Origin: Lytechinus pictus | Lineage: Eukaryota; Echinodermata; Echinoidea; Temnopleuroida; Toxopneustidae | Direction: 5' to 3' | DNA length: 64,000 bases | Assembly: GCF_037042905.1 (NCBI RefSeq) | Contig: NC_087252.1 | Span: 35,853,556 to 35,917,555 of the forward strand | Part shown: positions 57,144 through 64,000 of the stretch, piece by piece | How the letters are laid out: each line of letters begins with the position of its first letter | Position numbering within the stretch: position 1 is the first letter of the stretch | Translations under genes and position numbers: made by a program | The notes under the pieces: model-generated | What the model saw: the letters and a program-made list of their open reading frames with translations, nothing else | Databases searched by the model: none | Told to the model about the DNA's origin: nothing

Positions 57144-58081
57144 GATGGAACAATGGCACGTTCTCACCACAGGCTCCATCAAGTTAGATCCACCTGTAGC
57201 CTCTACACTAGGACCCCAGTTCCAATTATGCCCTCGTGCACAAGTATGTTTGCATTGTCAGGCTCCCAAATGTCAGGGTGGCCGACCAGCATTGTTAAAT
57301 CCACTCAGACACCTCCACATATGAATCCAGAAGCGCATTACGAGGAAATGTATGGCGTGATGTTTCGAATGATGCAATTTGGAGGAATGAGACAAACCTC
57401 TCCTTTATACGCCAACCCTGCTGCCGCTTACTGTGGATATTGCCCACCATAGGCCGGAGGCCGATATCTGTCACATTATCCTTACACTGTGGCTGTTTAA
57501 ACCTCTCCCCGAGGACCATGACTTGAGATATGTATCAAGGTGGACAAGGTGGCCCAGGATACAATGAATATAGATATACCACAAGGCAATCAGTAAGTCC
57601 TGGATACATTGGGTTGCTGACAAGAAATCAGCCGCCCTGTGTTACTCGACTTATTTCAGCCTCAAGATCCGTGGTACAAAATGCGTGCGGCGACATAAGG
57701 CACCCTCTCAGACCAACACCTTTGCAGAAGACTATATCACTCGCCTTCAAGGGAAGTTGGACGGCCTTCTATTCGAAATTCTAGCTGTACACCGAAAGAC
57801 ACGGCATGTCTGAATCAGACAGGAAATATCAGCTGTGTCTGGAGTTGGGGCCCAAAGCCAGTATTTTCATGGCTCTCATCCAGGAGAGCAATCCGAATAT
57901 CTCTTTCAGTGACTTCGTTGCCAAGTTGGGGAAGCGGTCCGCTCTCCAGGATGAGCCGAAAGTTACTCGTTGTAACTCGGACGAAGATCTAATTAAGTGG
58001 GCAGATAGGCTGATTACCCTGGCCGGGTCCATAGAGTATAAGGTAGGACAACATTCCCCGTATGTATTATATAACGGCGCG
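57144..58081 (+). pseudogene. Degenerate Ty3/Gypsy-like gag fragment
   Basis: Pieces in shifting frames. From ATG 57,144 the first reads MEQWHVLTTGSIKLDPP and continues to a stop at 57,321. Gly/Tyr/Pro-rich bits with QGGQGGPGYNEY-like text follow. Then, from 57,806, comes the most gag-like part, RKYQLCLELGPKASIFMAL, ISFSDFVAKLGKR and EDLIKWADRLITLAGS, which resembles the end of the Gypsy capsid domain (a short helix pair, then WADRxLTLA). At least three frameshifts or stops. No protease or RT follows. It lies in antisense orientation within the death-domain gene's last intron. Domestication is unlikely given the breaks. Confidence 0.5.
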
Positions 58082-58974
58082 TGAGTGTATGGTGTTGAAT
58101 TAGCCTTAGTCAATAGGGAATTGATATCAGAAAATTATACAATGAACTTTGCTGGTAACGTGTTTTACGCTGAATCTAATTACTATTCACTGTTCCGGGA
58201 TCGGCTTTAGACTGATGCTTCATTAAAGCAGGGGGTAAGTCCACAGAAATAATAAAAATATAAAAGCCTAACAAATTAATTTGAACATTAGGGGGAAAAT
58301 ATAGCCCTATCATCTGTATTAAAATAAACGTTCAATACAGGAATCTGGTAGAATACCCCCTCCCCCATCCCACCCGGGTGAACGCTGCGGTAATGGCCAC
58401 AATTTTGCCTACTCTTTTTCCGAAGAAGATAGTCATGAATATTCATATTGGTGAGAAAAATAATTTCGCGCCCGGGGACGGGGCAGTCAAATGTATTGCT
58501 GCACACAAGCGTGACCAAATAATTTCCAGACACCCCCTAAACGACTTTTTTCTCTGTGTGCAAAATCCGGGCTTCATTTACACATTTTGACCCGTAAACA
58601 AGTTGTCGCAAACGAGGAGGAAAAGGCTTTTGGAAAATATATACCTTTAATACAATACGTTTGACCCCGTATTTGACCATGGACCAGTCTTTCAAAACCA
58701 AACAAATCTGTGTTTTGATACTCTTTACGAGAGCACGTGCGGACACCGTCTAAAACTGAAAAAAAAAACACCTTTTAACGCGTTTTATTTTTTGCCCACG
58801 CCTATTTCAATTCAATTCTTTTATTTCATTTCCATTCAAAAAACATAATACAAAGTAATATAAAGTAATACAAATCAAGTACAATTTTACAGAAGGGCAT
58901 TCTTACTTCGTAAAAAAAACAAAACAGAAAAAACAGTATAATATAGAGCATAAATGGAAATGGAAATGGAAATG

Positions 58975-59020
58975 AGGGGGATCCACTAAAAAGCAAAGCT
59001 TGTAAAGTGTGGATCCCCCT
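58975..59020 (-). repeat. Stem-loop in LINE 3' UTR
   Basis: AGGGGGATCCACT (58,975-58,987) pairs with AGTGTGGATCCCCCT (59,006-59,020) around AAAAAGCAAAGCTTGTAA, itself partly self-complementary. LINE 3' hairpins are often recognised by their reverse transcriptase; here that is inference. Confidence 0.7.
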
Positions 59021-59460
59021 TGGAAATGAAAAAAGTATAGTAGACTTATTCTGATATGCGTACATAATTATATGTATTACAGGAAAGAAAAAGAGAACAA
59101 AAGAAATCATACGGATGCAAATATAATTACTGAACTAATGCAAAGCTTTTCACACAAAGAGGTCTTCGTAGTAAAGGATATGTTGCGCAAGACAGAAGAA
59201 AGGAAAGAAAGAAAAAAAAAACAGAAAGAGAGAGAGGGGATGACAAGACATAGAAGACAAGACAAAACAAAAGACAGGACAGTACAAGACAAGATAACTA
59301 CTTTATAAAAGGAGGAATACTAAGAATGGGAAAGGGCTGACCACGAACCAGCTTGATCTGGTGAAATGACAAAAGATGATATAACTGGACAATATCAGAT
59401 GAAAAAAGATAAAACAATAAAAGTGAAAAATGTAATGATTAAAATCAAGATAATGAAGTG

Positions 59461-59880
59461 TTAGTTCCGTTGCGAAGAATTATAGGAATTAAGCAGGATA
59501 AGTTTGAGTTTATGTTTGAATGAATTTAAGGAGACACTGTCTTTAATATTATTAGCTAGTGAGTTCCAGAATTTAGGACCGTTGAAAAGGAATGTATTTT
59601 TGGCCAGTAAAGTTCTGTAAAGTGGAATGTGAAGTTCGTCAGAGTGTCTCGTGGGGTAGTTATGATAAAATTGATTTTTAGGGAACATGGCATCAAAAAT
59701 ATGGGGAAGTGCATTATTATTATAACTATACATGAAGTGCCCTAACTGTAGTAAATACAGGTCTTTGACTTTCAACAGTTTGCTTTCTAGCAACACGTTT
59801 GACTGCCCGCCCCCGGATAAAATATAGAATAAAGGTTGATGTTGATATAGCTCCTTTTTCAGTGGAATGAAACTCTCCAA
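59461..59880 (-). pseudogene. LINE ORF2 C-terminal fragment
   Basis: 139 residues including LKVKDLYLLQLGHFMYSYNN, YHNYPTRHSDELHIPLYRT and FNGPKFWNSLANNIKDS. It parallels the C-terminus of the 31-kb ORF2 (LNLHDIFDLNLGCIMYQLN, YTGPKLWNSLPSSLKK) in order and spacing, so it belongs to the same broad CR1/Jockey type but a different family. No RT catalytic motifs remain. Confidence 0.85.
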
Positions 59881-59957
59881 ATATTGCTCATATTAAGTCT
59901 CAATCAAATAAAAAAGGCTTACATTATTAAAGGGAAAATAAAATGATTGCAACTTAC

Positions 59958-60015
59958 TCTGGTGTTTCTTCCTTTTGTTGATTTAGTACTTGTCCTATAG
60001 CACCTTCTAGTTGTC
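59958..60015 (-). CDS. Death-domain gene, exon 4 (58 nt)
   Basis: Minus strand. The acceptor GAAG| at 60,016 follows a pyrimidine-rich tract, and the donor ACACCAGA|GTAAGT is at 59,957. Starting in phase 1 it reads GQLEGAIGQVLNQQKEETP plus GA. Incoming phase matches exon 3 (extra G) and outgoing phase matches the death-domain exon. A Gln/Glu-rich helical linker is likely. An alternative acceptor nine bases further in is in the same frame. Confidence 0.6.
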
Positions 60016-60609
60016 CTTCACAAATGATGTCATGAGAGAGAAGAAACCAGGAATGGAATTACTGTTCAAGTATACTTTCACTCATTTCAAAGGAATTCTG
60101 GGTTTTTCCTCCCTATTCAGCATTGATTTACACAATATTGTACATACTGAATATTACAAGGAAGTTGATTTTATACTCAAGTTTTCTACCCACTTTTCCA
60201 CTCCTACCCCAACACTCTCTCCCCATAATTATCTATCCCTCCATCAACTATGTTAGTACATTCACTGGAAATTGGTCACTTTTCACAACAAAATTAATGT
60301 CATCTATACTTGAACAGTGAGCTGGTAACCAAGGGAATTCACCTATTCTGTCGCATTAAGTAAAAAAGTTATGACAATACCTATCAGAATAATATATCAT
60401 GTTTTTGCACTTTGACAAGTTAACAGTTCTGTCATTGCAGGCCATTTTTCAAGTTTAGAACATGGGTGAAAATCAAATTAAATATAAGCTATCGAAGCAA
60501 TTGAAACCTAGGTCACTGGGTTTCAATTGTTTGAATAATTATCTTGGGGGCAATTAAGGATCCGATGGTCTTAAAATTGTGAAGGCTTACACATATTTCT
60601 AGCGATTAC

Positions 60610-60802
60610 CTGTATCTAGTTGCAAAGCCATTTCTACTGCCTGAGGAATGGAAAAGTTTAATGAGAATAAACACTTGGCCTCCATATTCTGGGTTTGTCC
60701 TGCTCTAAGTAATACTGCAACAATGTCTGGATGATTACTGAAATCCAGCTCAAATGGCTCACAAAACCTGGTCCCATTTGTCAGTCTATCGAATGATACG
60801 AC
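60610..60802 (-). CDS. Death-domain gene, exon 3 (193 nt)
   Basis: Minus strand, 64 codons plus one base. The acceptor TACTCTACAG at 60,803 follows a pyrimidine-leaning tract; the donor is ACAG|GTAATC at 60,609. The peptide reads VVSFDRLTNGTRFCEPFELD, then FSNHPDIVAVLLRAGQTQN, MEAKCLFSLNFSIPQAVEM and ALQLDT. Alternating hydrophobic runs suggest a mainly beta fold ending in a helix. No family is recognised. The frame stays open exactly between the two splice sites. Intron 3 (60,016-60,609) and intron 2 (60,803-61,216) are short and free of recognised repeats. Confidence 0.7.
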
Positions 60803-61216
60803 CTGTAGAGTATAGTAACACCACTGCTGATATTTTTACGATTGTTGTTTTTATGTTTAGCGTGTAGTTTTATTAAAAGTATGTCAACAAGTAACATTCC
60901 CGATACAAATCTGATATGGCTACATTTTAACGAGTTTTTTTATCCTCAAGATCACTCCTCCAGAAAAAAAAAATAGAGATAGTGATCTACCAGCGGGGGA
61001 TAAGTGGGGGTGACTACCCTGCCCTGTAACCGTATTTTTTTACACCAGTGTTGTTCCAGTGTTGCTCATTGTTTTCTTCCAAAACTATGTCAATGTGTTC
61101 GGTGATGCAAAAAAAAATAGCGAGCGATGAAATATAGACCACCCTTTTTCGTGGAAGAAGCATTATCAAACTTATTAAGATTCATTCAATGCACATCATC
61201 TCGTTACAGAACTTAC

Positions 61217-61348
61217 AGAAATGTCTCCAATTCGCTCGCTTTTGACGTAACATCCCATTTCAAGATCAACTTCTGTCTTCTTTACGAGGACAGGTTCTTC
61301 GATATGAGCAGGAATGAATCCTATTTTCCTTTCACTCTCTTCCAGCTC
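61217..61348 (-). CDS. Death-domain gene, exon 2 (132 nt)
   Basis: Minus strand, 44 codons in phase 0 at both ends. Acceptor TTGGTAACAG at 61,349; strong donor ATTTCT|GTAAGT at 61,216. The peptide begins ELEESERKIGFIPAHIEEP and continues VLVKKTEVDLEMGCYVKSE, then RIGDIS. Both other frames have stops. It joins exon 1 and exon 3 without phase conflict. The plus-strand frame over the same interval is its shadow. Confidence 0.7.
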
Positions 61349-61487
61349 CTGTTACCAAAGAAAACCACCCAGAATTATACCCGATGCAGAAAGAGTATAT
61401 ATATGGTGATTATATAACTGAAATGACATGAAATACGATATCAGGATTATTTATACATCATAAATAGTAGACCCAGGATCTACTTAC

Positions 61488-61511
61488 ATCTGTCAATGAC
61501 AATGCCACCAT
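61488..61511 (-). CDS. Death-domain gene, exon 1 (start codon and 8 codons)
   Basis: Minus strand: ATGGTGGCATTG and on, encoding MVALSLTD, ending at a strong donor GACAGAT|GTAAGT (61,487-61,482). An in-frame TGA lies 15 bases before the ATG, which fixes it as the first possible start here; G at +4 suits initiation. Intron 1 is 139 bp. Short, so support comes from phase agreement with exon 2 and the donor. Confidence 0.5.
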
Positions 61512-62304
61512 CAAGAAAATAAATCAAAGTGTCAAATTAAGGAATTTAAAAGTGTACTTCTATACTGTCCAGTATAAAAAAGAGACAAATGCAAATTTGG
61601 CAAGGTTATCATATGCAAATATTTACGTTTAAATTCTGTGTAGGACAAGGTAGAGCAAGCATGTCAAACATAGGTGGGATGTTTTTAACCAGGTGGTTTA
61701 CGCGTGTCACACACGTAAGTAGATTCCCCCTCTTACTCGTATTTCGTAAAATGAACGCTACCAATATTCCGATTGGCCTGATTAGCAGAAAGGCTAGTAA
61801 GGTTTTAAAAGTTCAAGGACTTCAATATCTCACGGAACTAGCTTAGCCGATAAATGAATTTCTCAATTTTTTTTACACTTTTGTGTATGAGAGGAAAAGA
61901 TTTTACCCAATCCACCCCCGAAAACCGTTTATTGTAGTTACTATTCTTATAAATTATTGGTTAATACAAATGTATATTAGTGTTGTGCACAGGCAGAGCC
62001 TGGTTTAACCTCTCGGTATGAAGAGGTGCACATACAGATGTACCAAGCCAGAAGAGAAAAATAAGATGTTAAAGATAATCACAATAGAAACACTCTCCAA
62101 AAGGCCTCTTGCTTGTCCCAAGTCCTTTATCCTATTGGTGATTTTTGTTAATAACTACAAGCCGAATATTAACTTTAGATTTAAACCTTGTGGATTTACA
62201 TATCATTTGAGATTTTTAAAAGTTAACCATAATGATTTTCAATAAATAAAAAATTCGGCTTTTTACTATTCACAGCCAATCTTGGATTTAGAGTGCACTT
62301 TTAA
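61512..62304. promoter_or_regulatory. Presumed 5' flank of the death-domain gene
   Basis: If exon 1 is right, the promoter and 5' UTR lie here on the minus strand. I see no clear TATA box at a defined start. Exon-like signals at 61,737-61,777 (minus) fail the phase test, and a donor GTAAGT at 61,715 (plus) follows a short ATG frame; neither is called. Confidence 0.25.
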
Positions 62305-62305
62305 T

Positions 62306-62377
<72 letters not shown>

Positions 62378-62380
62378 ATA
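62306..62380. repeat. (TA)n microsatellite
   Basis: ATACATACATACATA leading into a TA run of about 60 bp, directly beside the minisatellite. Confidence 0.95.
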
Positions 62381-62390
62381 TGATTCTAGG

Positions 62391-62810
62391 AAATCTACCC
62401 CCTGGACATCCACCCCAGGACACATCCACCACCCGGACATCCATCCCCCGGACATCTACCCCCGGACATTTACCCCCCGGAATCTACCCCCTGGACATCC
62501 ACCCCAGGACACATCCACCACCCGGACATCCATCCCCCGGACATCTACCCCCGGACATTTACCCTCCGGAATCTACCCCCCGGACATCTACCTTCCGGAC
62601 ATTGACCCCCGGACATCTACCCCCGGACATCTACCCCACGGACATCTACCCTCCGGACATCTACCCCCCCGGACATCTACCCCCCGGACATCTACCCCCA
62701 GACATCTACCCCCTGGACATCTACCCCCTGGACATTTACCCCACCCCGGACATCTACCCCCGGGCATCTACTCCCGGATATCTACCCCCGGACATCTACA
62801 TGTACCGGAC
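62391..62810. repeat. GGACATCTACCCCC minisatellite, copy 2
   Basis: About 28 units. It contains an internal duplication of roughly 90 bp (CTGGACATCCACCCCAGGAC occurs at 62,401 and 62,492). The end carries GGGCATCTACTCCCGGATAT, the counterpart of the end of copy 1. The 149-codon Pro/Thr/His-rich frame is an artefact of the repeat. Confidence 0.95.
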
Positions 62811-62924
62811 AAAGGACGGAAAGGAGTAAAACAAAAAAGAAGAAAGATAAGAGGAGGAAGAAACGTGAATGAAATAAGAAGGGAATAGTTGCAAGTAGAA
62901 CATTTTTAGGTCATTATTTAAAAA

Positions 62925-63735
62925 TGAAAATTTCGCTCGCGCTCTGTGCTTGCAGTGTCAGTCAAGTGAGATAATAGTTTAAACAATAGGAAAACATGGG
63001 GTTTAAAAGTCACCGTTTTCAAGTCGATATGCACATATTATTTTGTTCGCAATTAGAGTTTGCAGTATTTTGTATTAGCGTGATACGCATCCTGATCATG
63101 ATGACAAAATTGCTTAGAAAATCCAATTTACACGTTGGAAAATGAACAAATTTCAGCTCGCACTTCGCGCCCGCATTGCCTCTTCGATAAGATAAATATC
63201 TTGCTCACGAGGCTTACATGGAGGAGCCGTGGTGTAGTGGTTCTGACTCTCGTCTTGTAAACAGAGGGTCGTGTGTTCGAATCCCACCGCGGTCTGGCGT
63301 CTTTTGACAAGGCGTTAATCCACACTTTGCCACTCTCGACCCAGGTGCTAAATGTGTACCCCGTAGGATGTGAAAGTCATTGTAGCTTGTCCAGTGTAGG
63401 CGCCTCACATACTCCCCTGAAAGTGGAGGATGTGCTCACATTGTGTGCGGGAATGACTGATTGAATCCGATGACCGAGGTTATGATATATCTGTAAAGAA
63501 CTTAGACATGTCGTTTCGATGTATTACATTTTATCGAAGACTTTGGATCGCGCTTTGCGCTTGCATTGATTGTAAAAATGCAATAACACATGCATCCTGT
63601 TGTTAGAAAAAGTGATCACAATGTCCCTTTTGAGATCGGATATAAAAAAAGTTTAACTCGCGCTTCGCCCTCGCATAATTTATTATAAGTTGAAACATCA
63701 ACAATTTCCAGCTCGCGTTTCGCGCGCGCATTACT
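62925..63735 (+). repeat. CTCGCGC element, copy 3, split by a SINE
   Basis: Preceded by a GA-rich AGAAGAAAGATAAGAGGAGG tract as in copy 2. Cores TCGCTCGCGCTCTGTGCTTGC (62,934), CAGCTCGCACTTCGCGCCCGC (63,154), then after the SINE CGCGCTTTGCGCTTGCATTG (63,550), AACTCGCGCTTCGCCCTCGCA (63,657) and AGCTCGCGTTTCGCGCGCGCA (63,711). Confidence 0.85.
63222..63480 (+). mobile_element. tRNA-derived SINE (Thr-like head)
   Basis: AGCCGTGGTGTAGTGGTTCT (A box TGGTGTAGTGG) and GTGTTCGAATCCCACCGCGG (B box GTTCGAATCCC) about 35-45 bp apart form a near-complete tRNA-like fold with a CTTGTAA anticodon loop (TGT, Thr). The body TGACAAGGCGTTAATCCACA..CCCCGTAGGATGTG continues for about 190 bp. The acceptor stem is imperfect and a body follows, so it is a SINE, not a tRNA gene. 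Confidence 0.88.
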
Positions 63736-63829
63736 TAAATAATAGGACACGTATCCTCCTGAATTTATACCAAAATTCCTTAAGATGTTAATATATTATT
63801 TCAGTGTAACAGTGAAGTAGACAGGCTCA

Positions 63830-63925
63830 AACCTCCAAGGCTAAGGCTTAAATACCCAAAGCCAAGGTCTCAATACCCAAGGCCTAGGCCCAGGCATGGA
63901 AACCCAAGGCCAAGGCCTAAACAAC
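63830..63925. repeat. CCCAAGGCCAAGGCCT minisatellite
   Basis: Four to five short units rich in CCAAGG and AAGGCC (AATACCCAAAGCCAAGGTCTC, AATACCCAAGGCCTAGGCCC). The GGCC motifs are self-complementary. Confidence 0.8.
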
Positions 63926-63944
63926 TTGCAAACAGTGTTGTAAT

Positions 63945-64000
63945 TGTTACATATAAGAAGAATTGTAAGAGCAATTACATTCATTTATTTAGTTATTTCT
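63945..64000 (+). mobile_element. Start of an LTR, truncated by the window edge
   Basis: TGTTACATATAAGAAGAATT and then GTAAGAGCAA match the 5' end of the solo LTR at 46,993-47,866 (plus-strand orientation here) for about 30 bp, then diverge. Either a related LTR family or a deleted copy. Confidence 0.6.

Larger units (their letters stand above)
58803..59890 (-). mobile_element. 5'-truncated CR1-like LINE, minus strand
   Basis: Keeps the last ~140 codons of ORF2 (59,880-59,461), a ~650-bp 3' UTR, ATGAAATAAAAG near 58,828 and a short-tandem tail GAATTGAATTGAAAT ending at about 58,805. It lies in the last intron of the death-domain gene, same strand as the gene. Confidence 0.85.

Noticed and set aside
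61737..61777. 41-nt minus-strand exon with good acceptor and donor upstream of the death-domain gene
   Set aside because: Ending in phase 0, as exon 2 requires, would force a reading frame with an internal stop.
62380..62829. 149-codon Pro/Thr/His-rich frame
   Set aside because: Minisatellite copy 2, not a gene.
1..64000. CRISPR array or bacterial operon
   Set aside because: Tandem repeats lack uniform unique spacers, and the splice signals and LINEs show animal DNA.

Overview
The window looks like a gene-poor, AT-rich stretch of a marine deuterostome invertebrate genome. An echinoderm is my best guess, from the repeat families, the mix of CR1/L2-, Tx1- and Jockey-like LINEs, and a death-domain exon. 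There is no bacterial-style gene organisation, rRNA or intact tRNA. Most of the 64 kb is interspersed and tandem repeat.

Layout. 0-6.2 kb: a C-rich minisatellite, a fragment of a TTAA-bordered foldback MITE, and a 5'-truncated L2/CR1-like LINE with a long open reverse-transcriptase frame and a duplicated (AAT)n-rich 3' UTR. 6.6-19 kb: low-complexity DNA, two copies of an element with 162-bp internal repeats, a 1.4-kb foldback, an array of palindromic ~20-bp units, an ATTAGACC minisatellite and a tandem CpG-rich CTCGCGCTTCGCGC repeat. 19.6-20 kb: a possible first coding exon on the minus strand. 20.3-26.5 kb: a truncated Tx1/L1-like LINE with a 751-residue open frame, then broken pieces of at least three other LINEs. 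26.6-29.3 kb: a GC-rich inverted repeat and a third 162-bp-period element. 29.7-34.7 kb: a LINE with both ORFs open, the most complete mobile element here. 34.7-45 kb: MITEs, foldbacks, LINE 3' ends, a second CTCGCGC element, (TA)n tracts and a TGACGTCA-rich tandem repeat with a MITE inserted in it. 45-49.6 kb: a long array of CAGACCCGGTTATTT-bearing units carrying a solo LTR and a SINE. 62.3-64 kb: a second copy of the window-start minisatellite, a third CTCGCGC array split by a tRNA-derived SINE, and the first bases of an LTR matching the solo LTR.

The best host gene is on the minus strand between 61,511 and 51,121. Five exons with canonical splice sites and matching phases join into a predicted 225-residue protein: a short start exon, an N-terminal region I do not recognise, and a C-terminal death domain. 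Four of these exons have no open frame long enough to stand out and were found by reading splice signals. The 8.6-kb last intron holds a truncated LINE, a degenerate Ty3/Gypsy-like gag, SINEs, a mariner-type MITE and a minisatellite. Death domains are adaptor modules in apoptosis and innate immune signalling; what the N-terminal part does is unknown.

All repeat families were identified by eye from copies within this window and from remembered family motifs. No database search was possible. Element boundaries are approximate unless a terminal repeat is described.
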